Shown in pieces: positions 45,920 to 52,982 of a DNA stretch of 64,000 nt. The DNA is taken from the NCBI GenBank assembly GCA_902613475.1, contig CACMHG010000007.1, positions 1 through 64,000 of the forward strand, read 5' to 3'. Under the pieces are notes generated by a model. The model searched no databases. It saw only the letters and a program-made list of their open reading frames with translations, and was not told the DNA's origin. Made by a program: the position numbers and the translations under genes. The first letter of the stretch is position 1; each line of letters begins with the position of its first letter. The DNA is from K189A clade bacterium. GTDB taxonomy: Bacteria > Pseudomonadota > Gammaproteobacteria > Pseudomonadales > Azotimanducaceae.

Positions 45920-46874
45920 TCTTGATCGAGATACTTCCGAGTGGGACCAGTTATGGGGTTTCGGCAGAGAAAATGCCCTTCGATCCGGTGTGGAGGCCAA
46001 CGATCACCTCAAGAAATTTTGGCTTACTGCTGTTCCCAGTCAAAACGTTGCGCCCAACGTCCTCGACATCGCATGCGGTAACGGGGTGCTCGCCCGATAC
46101 ATTGACCAGTCAGAATTTATACAGAAATCAGGGGGCGAATATACAGGCGTTGATAGTGCGCAAATAAAACCGCCGGACTCCTCTAGTTTTAAGTTTTTGA
46201 AGCCGACGTTTTGCTCGAATCGAAATATCGAAGATGTCCAGTTTAATTCTGACCAATTTAATGTGGTGATTAGCCAATTTGGCTTCGAGTATTGCGAGAA
46301 AGAAACGACGATCGCGCTTATAGCCAGATGGCTGCGAGCGGACGGACATGTCGTTTTCGTAGCGCATAGCGAAACGTCGGCAATAACACTAGAGAGTAAA
46401 CAAATACTCGAACAGCTTCGTATATTGGAGGAATCCGCTTTGATTCCTTTACTGTACAGACTTTTTGAGCGGTTAGAGGCGATGTATCTCTCCAACGAAG
46501 CTCAAGATGAGAGAGCCGAATTACTTCGCCAGCGGGTCAACGCGACTTGCTCTAATTTAGAGGAAATTGCTGGGTATATGCATGAGTCTCGATTTCTGAT
46601 TGCTACGATGGGACTACTGTTGTCGCTTCTTGCGCCTGAAAGAGCGCACATTCCACCGTCGGTAAGAAAAGATAACCTCTTTAAGCTCTCAACGAATTTG
46701 CAGCATCAACAAACCCGCCTTAAACAACAGTTTGAATGTGCACTCTCTGAGGAAGATATCGCTTTTATGAAGACGATGTGGTCCGAATATAAGTTTGCTG
46801 ATATCTGTTTTGAAACCCTGGTCCGCGACGACGAGGAATTAGGCGTAGTTCTTAGGGCGCGAAAATTGGCCTAA
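45912..46874 (+). CDS. SAM-dependent methyltransferase
   Basis: Class I methyltransferase of 320 residues. Motif I is VLDIACGNGVLARYI (about 49-63), with an acidic residue in YTGVDSAQ at strand 2. Motif IV is FNVVISQFGFEYC, then a LRADGHVVFVAHS strand. The C-terminal half is helical and unlike common families. The ATG at 45912 overlaps the oxygenase stop, so both likely act on one substrate: hydroxylation and methylation are a usual tailoring pair. G+C content here is visibly lower than at 48 kb and beyond. Substrate unknown. Confidence 0.82.
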   Translation: MHDLDRDTSEWDQLWGFGRENALRSGVEANDHLKKFWLTAVPSQNVAPNVLDIACGNGVLARYIDQSEFIQKSGGEYTGVDSAQIKPPDSSSFKFLKPTFCSNRNIEDVQFNSDQFNVVISQFGFEYCEKETTIALIARWLRADGHVVFVAHSETSAITLESKQILEQLRILEESALIPLLYRLFERLEAMYLSNEAQDERAELLRQRVNATCSNLEEIAGYMHESRFLIATMGLLLSLLAPERAHIPPSVRKDNLFKLSTNLQHQQTRLKQQFECALSEEDIAFMKTMWSEYKFADICFETLVRDDEELGVVLRARKLA

Positions 46875-46945
46875 CATTCTGCGGTAGCCTAGTGATTGTC
46901 AGCGGAGAAGATCTAGAACCTCAAAAAACTAGACCCGACCATCGC

Positions 46946-48025
46946 TTAATTATTGGCCAAAGCGCCCTGAAGTTTTGCTCGTAAAGCGTTAAAGAATTCC
47001 GAAGTTGAAGCCCTGCCGCCCTGATCAGCCGTTAGATGCTCTTGGTTGGCATATACTGCGCCGATTGCCCCCTTAAGTAATCTCGCTGCTTCATCTTTAC
47101 CCAGATACTCAAGTAGCATTGCCGCGGAGAGAACCGTTGCGGTGGGGTTGATGATGTTCTTGCCAGCGATATCCGGCGCAGTGCCGTGGGCTGATTCGAA
47201 GTAGGCGTAGTCCTCGCCGTAGCAACCTGACGGGGCAAGCCCCAAACCGCCGATAAGACCTGCTGCGCCATCAGACATGATGTCGCCGTAGAGATTCGGC
47301 ATGACTACGACGTCCAAGGCGTGAGGGTCGGTGATCATCCGGCACAGAAAGTCGTCGATGATAAAGTGCTCAAAGGCGATGTCTGGATACTCCTGCGCAA
47401 TTTGCTTGGCTAGCTCCAAGAAAAGGCCGTCGGTCACCGCGAGCATGTTGTATTTGCAGGTGACGGTGACTTTTTTCTGCTTGCTGCGCTGACGCGCCAG
47501 CTCAAAGGCGTAACGAATGACGCGCTGGGATCCTTGCTCGGTGATGGCCTTGATCGCGTACTTACCCGGCCCGAGGTCACTGAGGTTTGCCCTCGCGTGG
47601 CGGGAATACAGATTCAGCCCGGCAAGATCTTGAGTGTCGCCCTCCAAGCCTAAGTACAGGTCCTCGAGGTTTTCCCGAATAATTGCAAAGTCGATGCCGG
47701 TGGGGTTGGCCATGGGTGAGTTGAATCCTGGCACATAGGTACACGGCCGCACGTTGGCGAAGGTTTGCTTGCCCCAGCGTAGGTAGAAGAGCACTGGTGT
47801 GCTGTCACCGCTCGTGGAACCGAAAAACGTCGCGTCAGCTGCGTCAATTTGCGCCTTGGCTGCGTCAGGAAACAACGTACCGGTGGCTTCCTTGGCGGCT
47901 TGACCAACAAGGGGTTCGATGAAGTCGATGCCCAAATTCATTGAGCGCAACAGGTCGACGGTAGGTTGCATCACCTCTGGCGAAGCATCGTCCCCATAAA
48001 ATACTGCGACTTGTTTGTTGCTCAT
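46946..48025 (-). CDS. NAD-type isocitrate/isopropylmalate dehydrogenase family protein
   Basis: Beta-decarboxylating dehydrogenase of 359 residues. RENLEDLYLGLEG and NLYGDIMSDGAAGLIGG are the substrate and metal motifs, and ESAHGTAPDIAGKNIINPTAT is the cofactor region. It matches NAD-dependent isocitrate or homoisocitrate-type enzymes more than LeuB. The SGDSTPVLFYLRW insert differs from common members. ATG at 48025 follows GGAGGGAG. Divergent from a TauD-type gene by 122 bases, so shared control is possible. The exact substrate is uncertain. Confidence 0.85.
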   Translation of the reverse strand: MSNKQVAVFYGDDASPEVMQPTVDLLRSMNLGIDFIEPLVGQAAKEATGTLFPDAAKAQIDAADATFFGSTSGDSTPVLFYLRWGKQTFANVRPCTYVPGFNSPMANPTGIDFAIIRENLEDLYLGLEGDTQDLAGLNLYSRHARANLSDLGPGKYAIKAITEQGSQRVIRYAFELARQRSKQKKVTVTCKYNMLAVTDGLFLELAKQIAQEYPDIAFEHFIIDDFLCRMITDPHALDVVVMPNLYGDIMSDGAAGLIGGLGLAPSGCYGEDYAYFESAHGTAPDIAGKNIINPTATVLSAAMLLEYLGKDEAARLLKGAIGAVYANQEHLTADQGGRASTSEFFNALRAKLQGALANN

Positions 48026-48147
48026 AGACTCCCTCCAGACCTGCCGAAACGCCGATATCCTAACCCAAGGCATTGTTGTCTTGACGGTTTTGTTTGGCAG
48101 CGCTTAATCCTAGAATGCAGTGACGTTGGGAGAGAGGAGGAGATGCA

Positions 48148-49011
48148 GTGGGAAGTTATCAGCACATTAAAGTCGATTGTTCGCTGGGGCCGGTAGGGGC
48201 TGAAATATCGGGTGTGGATTTATCCAAGCCGCTGGCACCTGAGGTTGTTGCCGAAATTCATCAGGCTTGGCTTGATCATCATGTGGTGTTTTTTCATGAC
48301 CAAGATCTATCGGCAAATGCTCAGGCACAGTTTGCTGCTAACTTTGGCGAGTTAGATCAGTACCGCTTCATGCAGGCGGTTGAAGAAAACCCCTACGTGA
48401 TTCCGATCATCAAAGAAGCGGACGCGACCCTGAATTTCGGCGGTGGTTGGCATACCGACAGCTCATATCAGGCCATACCGCCCAAGGCGACGGTTCTGTA
48501 CGCCGTAGAGGTGCCAGAAGAGGGGGGCGATACCAAGTTCGCCAATGCCACCGCAGCCTTTGATGCTCTAAGCGACGGCATGAAAGAAAACCTGGTTCGC
48601 TGGCGCGGCGTCTTCTCGCCTAAGCTCGTGCACGGCAGCGGTGGTTTTTACAAAAGCGAAGAAGCGGAAGAGAACCTAGGTAACTCTTACGGCGGTAACA
48701 ACGACTATGCGGAGACAGAGGTTGTGCACCCCATTATTCGCACCCATGCAGAAACCGGCGCTAAGAGCATTTATTGCGGTATGGCGCATACCGTGAACAT
48801 CGAGGGTTGGAGTCGCGACGACAGCCTGCCCATATTCCGCCATTTGACCGAGCATTTAACTCAAGACCAATTCGTGACCCGCTTTAAGTGGCGGCAAGGC
48901 TCCCTTGCCATGTGGGACAATCGATGTGTGTTTCACTACGCGCTGAACGACTACCACGGTCATCGGCGTCATATGCACCGAGTGACCATAAAGGGCGAAA
49001 AACCCCAGTAA
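48148..49011 (+). CDS. TauD/TfdA family Fe(II)/2-oxoglutarate dioxygenase
   Basis: A 287-residue iron dioxygenase. Ligands H102 and D104 are in GWHTDSS and H263 in FHYALNDYHGH, with R273 or R278 as the 2-oxoglutarate anchor. GTG start at 48148 follows GAGAGGAGGAG at good spacing. It is followed after 42 bases by an acyl-CoA dehydrogenase gene, so an operon is likely. It shares only the family pattern with the 15.7-kb TauD; they are not recent duplicates by eye. Confidence 0.92.
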   Translation: MGSYQHIKVDCSLGPVGAEISGVDLSKPLAPEVVAEIHQAWLDHHVVFFHDQDLSANAQAQFAANFGELDQYRFMQAVEENPYVIPIIKEADATLNFGGGWHTDSSYQAIPPKATVLYAVEVPEEGGDTKFANATAAFDALSDGMKENLVRWRGVFSPKLVHGSGGFYKSEEAEENLGNSYGGNNDYAETEVVHPIIRTHAETGAKSIYCGMAHTVNIEGWSRDDSLPIFRHLTEHLTQDQFVTRFKWRQGSLAMWDNRCVFHYALNDYHGHRRHMHRVTIKGEKPQ

Positions 49012-49053
49012 CCGAATTGGCAAGAATTAACAAAAATTAACGAGGAATGCACC

Positions 49054-50259
49054 ATGTCCCAAGAAAATGAGTCCCAACAGAAGGCGGCCACACTGCAGCA
49101 AGAGGTCAATGCCTTCATCGCTGAGAATCTGTCGCAAGAACTTGTCGACGGGGCCCAGCTCGGATTTGGTATCAGTCGAGAGTTGGGGACACGCTGGCAC
49201 CAGGCCGTGCATCAGCGCGGCTGGGTGGCACCGGATTGGCCCGTAGAGTACGGCGGCACGGGCTGGGGTATTCGCGAAAAGCAGGTGTATTCCGACGCTA
49301 TGGCACTTGCAGGTGCCCCAATGATCATGCCCTTTGGCATCGGCATGGTTGGACCGGTCATTTACACCTTTGGCACCCAAGCGCAAAAAGATCAGCACTT
49401 GCCCAGCATCCTCGACGGCAGCGTGTGGTGGTGTCAGGGCTACTCTGAGCCGGGCAGTGGCTCAGATTTGGCATCGCTGAAAACCAGTGCCGTGCGTGAT
49501 GGCGATCACTACGTGGTGAACGGCCAAAAAATTTGGACCACCAATGCCCACAAGGCCGATTGGATATTCGCCTTGGTTCGCACGGACCCCGATGCCAAGG
49601 CGCAGCGCGGTATCAGCTTTTTGCTCATTGACATGAACACCCCGGGTTTGGAGGTCAAGCCGATTGTGTCCATAGATGGTATGCACCACCTCAATCAGGT
49701 GTTCTTTGAAGACGTGCGGGTACCCGTTGAGAACCTAATCGGTGAAGAAAATGCCGGCTGGACTTATGCGAAATTTCTGCTGGGTAATGAACGGGCGGGC
49801 ATTGCTAACGTGGCTGCGTCTAAACGTTTGGTAGGCCAACTTAAAGAGATCGCGCGCCAAGAAGGCAACGGCGATGGCGAAAGTCTGGCCGAGAATTCTG
49901 ATTTCATGATGCGATTGGCTGCCGTGGAAGTGCAGCTCAATGCGCTGGCCGCTCAGGAGGCCCGGGTAATTGCCAGCATGGAGGCCACGGGTAACCCCGG
50001 TGATGCGGCTTCTATGCTGAAAATTATCGGCTCCGAGGTCGAGCAAAATCTGCGAGCTCTGCGGGTAGAGGCCATCGGTCACTACAGCCTGCCTTTTGAA
50101 GTATCGCTGATTCGCGGCGAAAGCAATCTACCAGCACCGGGTCCAGACTATGCCGTCAGCGCGGTAGCCGACATGAACTTCAGTCGAGCAGCGTCGATTT
50201 ATGGCGGTTCGAATGAGATTCAGCGCAATGTGATGGCGAAAGGCGTGCTAGGCCTTTAG
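49054..50259 (+). CDS. Acyl-CoA dehydrogenase
   Basis: FAD enzyme of 401 residues that introduces the alpha-beta double bond in an acyl-CoA. WCQGYSEPGSGSDLASL is the first signature and IYGGSNEIQRNVMAKGVLGL the second. A GQKIWTT strand and the C-terminal helical domain are complete. GAGGAATGCACC precedes the ATG. It follows the TauD-type gene, so both may act on one acyl-type substrate. Chain length or steroid-type preference cannot be read from the sequence. Confidence 0.94.
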   Translation: MSQENESQQKAATLQQEVNAFIAENLSQELVDGAQLGFGISRELGTRWHQAVHQRGWVAPDWPVEYGGTGWGIREKQVYSDAMALAGAPMIMPFGIGMVGPVIYTFGTQAQKDQHLPSILDGSVWWCQGYSEPGSGSDLASLKTSAVRDGDHYVVNGQKIWTTNAHKADWIFALVRTDPDAKAQRGISFLLIDMNTPGLEVKPIVSIDGMHHLNQVFFEDVRVPVENLIGEENAGWTYAKFLLGNERAGIANVAASKRLVGQLKEIARQEGNGDGESLAENSDFMMRLAAVEVQLNALAAQEARVIASMEATGNPGDAASMLKIIGSEVEQNLRALRVEAIGHYSLPFEVSLIRGESNLPAPGPDYAVSAVADMNFSRAASIYGGSNEIQRNVMAKGVLGL

Positions 50260-50264
50260 CACTC

Positions 50265-50465
50265 GTGCCCAGCTCTGGATTAAGAGGGCTAGTGTTGGCA
50301 GGGTTGCCCTTCGGTATCGGGATGACATTTCTTCAGTCGGTTGGATTTATGGCGAGTTGGTCGAATCTTTTGTTCAGCTTCGTTTTTCACACAACAGTCT
50401 TTGGCCTGGCCATGGGTTACTTCTTTTGGTGGTCGCTGAACAACGGCTTTGAAGGGCAAGTGTAG
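50265..50465 (+). CDS. Small membrane protein, two predicted helices
   Basis: A 66-residue frame from GTG 50265, 5 bases after the acyl-CoA dehydrogenase stop. Two hydrophobic segments (about 8-26 and 33-56) have basic or polar ends and would span the membrane twice. I do not recognise a family. No strong ribosome site is seen, so translation would depend on coupling to the upstream gene. It ends 17 bases before the convergent PhyH gene. Confidence 0.5.
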   Translation: MPSSGLRGLVLAGLPFGIGMTFLQSVGFMASWSNLLFSFVFHTTVFGLAMGYFFWWSLNNGFEGQV

Positions 50466-50482
50466 GTGGCACTGCAACAGGG

Positions 50483-51364
50483 TCACCCATCTCCCTGCTG
50501 GTGCTCAAAAATAGATTTGTAGCCTGTCTTCGACCAATCCGGTGGCAATAGCACCGGCCTCGGGTCGAACTGGACCCATTTGGAACGCTCGCCTCTCACG
50601 ATCGCCTCCGCATACTTACCCTTGGCGGTAAGATTGGTAATGGGTATGGCGTGGGCTGCGGAGTAGGCGCACAAAAGTAGGGGTCGGGGCTTGGGCGCTC
50701 GATTAGGGGCGGAGCCATGCACGCAGCGGCAGTTGTGAGCGGTGATCGAACCTGCTGGTCCGCCCAGATAGACCGCGCTCGCCACATCGAGAGCGTCAAT
50801 ATCCACGTCGTTTAACGCACCATTCCATTTGCCGGATTCGTCATAAAGATCATACAGCGGTCCGTTGTGGCTATTTGGGATGACTCCCATGGGCGACATA
50901 TCATCGGTAACATCGTCCAGGTACACCCCCAGCGTGAGCACTTGATAGTTGGTATGCGGCCAAAACTGAATGTCTTGATGCCACTTGACCTCTTCACCGC
51001 CGCCGCTCCATTTAAAGTTCAGTTTGGAGTGATGAAATTTTACGTTGGGGCCAAGTAGGTCTTCGGCAACATCCACAAAGGGGCCCTGGCTGGCAAATTC
51101 CCAGTAGGTCTCGTGGAAATCGGTTGGGGAGTTCAGGCGGCGTATCCGCGGCTCATCGGCATTGTGGTTGGGTTCCAGATCGAAGCGTTTGTCCTTGCCT
51201 TCGATACCTCGACTGATGTCAATGAATTCGGCGGTAACATCCTGCAGCCTGCTGAGCCAAGGTTCGCCCACCAGATGCTCAACGCCAATAAATCCGTCGC
51301 TAAAATAGGCCTCTCGCTGAGATTGGCTGAGAATTTTAGCGGGTCGGGAAAGTATGGTTTCCAT
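50483..51364 (-). CDS. Phytanoyl-CoA dioxygenase (PhyH) family protein
   Basis: A 293-residue Fe(II)/2-oxoglutarate oxygenase. H129 and D131 in KWHQDIQFW and H216 in CVHGSAPNRAP form the triad, with R227 as a likely 2-oxoglutarate contact. It is the last gene of a four-gene minus-strand run with the DUF5916 barrel, PQQ sugar dehydrogenase and membrane protein genes. The gap to the membrane protein gene is 37 bases. It is more like bacterial ectoine/phytanoyl hydroxylases than the copy at 1.3 kb. Substrate unknown. Confidence 0.9.
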   Translation of the reverse strand: METILSRPAKILSQSQREAYFSDGFIGVEHLVGEPWLSRLQDVTAEFIDISRGIEGKDKRFDLEPNHNADEPRIRRLNSPTDFHETYWEFASQGPFVDVAEDLLGPNVKFHHSKLNFKWSGGGEEVKWHQDIQFWPHTNYQVLTLGVYLDDVTDDMSPMGVIPNSHNGPLYDLYDESGKWNGALNDVDIDALDVASAVYLGGPAGSITAHNCRCVHGSAPNRAPKPRPLLLCAYSAAHAIPITNLTAKGKYAEAIVRGERSKWVQFDPRPVLLPPDWSKTGYKSIFEHQQGDG

Positions 51365-51401
51365 GCGTGTTCTCTAAGACAAAGGCCCTGAAGTCAGCGC
51401 T

Positions 51402-51839
51402 CTAGTCGCTCTGTAAGTTGGAGGTGAGCCTATAAAAGAGATAGCCGCCCACACCGCCTGCAATGCCCTGGCATAACAATCCCGGCAGCGTGCGCGTGGG
51501 TGCTACACCTGAAATCCCAACGACCGCTTTGATGATGACGTGAATCGCAATCAATGCCACAAAACCCGCCATCGTGTATCCGATCAGGCGCAGGTGTGGT
51601 CGTTTTCGCACAATGGCATAGGCAACGGGAAATCCCAGCAAAAGGCTGGTGGCCACCAGGGGCAAATAGATGTCGGTCATATTCAACATATCGTGAACTG
51701 CCGCATCGAGCCGCTGTCCCATACCCACGTCGAATCCCAAGGCGACCACGGCTGCGATATTGCCTTGGCTGACAAAAATCGCGCCCAACAGGTAGGCAGC
51801 GATGACCGCCAGTAGAAAAGATCCGGTCGTTTTGATCAT
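51402..51839 (-). CDS. Integral membrane protein, four helices, unknown
   Basis: A 145-residue protein with about four hydrophobic stretches (residues 5-25, 58-78, 85-107, 122-140). The first looks like an uncut signal anchor. No catalytic motif is evident and I do not recognise the family. It lies 4 bases downstream of the sugar dehydrogenase stop and 37 before the PhyH start, so it is part of that operon. GAGGAG lies upstream of the ATG. Confidence 0.75.
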   Translation of the reverse strand: MIKTTGSFLLAVIAAYLLGAIFVSQGNIAAVVALGFDVGMGQRLDAAVHDMLNMTDIYLPLVATSLLLGFPVAYAIVRKRPHLRLIGYTMAGFVALIAIHVIIKAVVGISGVAPTRTLPGLLCQGIAGGVGGYLFYRLTSNLQSD

Positions 51840-51843
51840 GGCT

Positions 51844-52950
51844 TTAAGACTCCTCGGTGCGGGCAGGTGAGATGCGTATCACCTTGCCTTGGTCGCTGTC
51901 AGTGAGAATGTACAGCATGCCGGCAGGACTGATGCGCACGTCTCGAATGCGGGCTTTGATTTCGCGGAAGACCACCTCTTCTTGCGTTACCTCGTTGCCG
52001 TTAAGTGTGAGCATACGAATATCCTCGTCGACAAGGGCACCGACAAAGTGCTTGCCGCGCCACTGTGGAAAAGCGTTTCCTTGATAGATGGCAAGACCAG
52101 ACGCACCGATGCTTGGCGTCCAGTGGGTTAGCGGTTCTTCCGTGCCGGGTGCACTGCGTAGGGGCGATACATAGGCGCCCGAATAGTTCGTGCCCTTAGT
52201 CACCGCTGGCCAACCATAGTTGGCTTTGGGCTTGATAAGGTTCAACTCATCTCCGCCCTTGGCGCCATGTTCGTGAGCGTAGACATTCCCGGTACTTGGA
52301 TCTAGATCCAGCCCCTGAGGATTGCGGTGCCCATAGGACCAGACTGCCGGATGCCCATTTTGACCATCAGCAAAGGGGTTGTCGGCAGGAATGGATCCGT
52401 CAGAGTTGATGCGTATAACCTTTCCCATCAGGTTATACGGGTCTTGCGCAGCTTCGCGATACTCAAATCCGTCCCCGGTGGTCATGAGTAATGTGCCATC
52501 GGATTGAAAGAGCATTTTGCCGCCATAGTGTACGGGGGTATCTTTTAGCGGCGTCACGGTAAAGATTGGTTCAACACCGGTTACGGTGTTGCCTTCTAGC
52601 CGACCCGCGACGATGCGCGTGGCATTTGCGTCCGCAGTGCCGTGGGCGAAAGACAAATACACCCGCTGGTTGCTGACAAAATTAGGATCCAGGGTGATAT
52701 CAAAGTAGCCGCCCTGACTCATCACATAGCTGTCGGGCAGGCCCGTTATGGGCTCGGAGACATCGCCATTTGTCGAAATGCGGCGTACCTCACCGCTGCG
52801 CATGGCGACCAAATAACCACCGCTCGGCAGAAACGCGATAGACCAGGGAAAGTTCAAGCCCTCGGCTACGGTTTCCAGCTTATAGGCCGCTTGCGCAACG
52901 CAAGTGCCTGAGAAGATGAGTAGGGTTACCATAAGTGAAATAAGGCGCAT
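51844..52950 (-). CDS. PQQ-dependent aldose sugar dehydrogenase
   Basis: Periplasmic soluble PQQ enzyme of 368 residues with a signal peptide (cut near VAQA). It oxidises aldoses at C1. The six-bladed propeller motif GLNFPWSIAFLPSGG, GEVRRIS, SYGHRNPQGLDLDP and HEHGAKGGDELN match the YliI/Asd family. It needs PQQ supplied from elsewhere, as does the 29-kb alcohol dehydrogenase. AGGAATTTCGCC precedes the ATG. Second gene of the operon starting with the DUF5916 barrel. Confidence 0.93.
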   Translation of the reverse strand: MRLISLMVTLLIFSGTCVAQAAYKLETVAEGLNFPWSIAFLPSGGYLVAMRSGEVRRISTNGDVSEPITGLPDSYVMSQGGYFDITLDPNFVSNQRVYLSFAHGTADANATRIVAGRLEGNTVTGVEPIFTVTPLKDTPVHYGGKMLFQSDGTLLMTTGDGFEYREAAQDPYNLMGKVIRINSDGSIPADNPFADGQNGHPAVWSYGHRNPQGLDLDPSTGNVYAHEHGAKGGDELNLIKPKANYGWPAVTKGTNYSGAYVSPLRSAPGTEEPLTHWTPSIGASGLAIYQGNAFPQWRGKHFVGALVDEDIRMLTLNGNEVTQEEVVFREIKARIRDVRISPAGMLYILTDSDQGKVIRISPARTEES

Positions 52951-52982
52951 GGCGAAATTCCTGAAAAATAGTGCGAAAGTTT

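Noticed and set aside
40359-46874. Lasso-peptide gene cluster, suggested by S9 peptidase plus TonB receptor.
   Set aside because: No lasso cyclase, B1/B2 protease or precursor gene could be found. The pairing alone is not enough.
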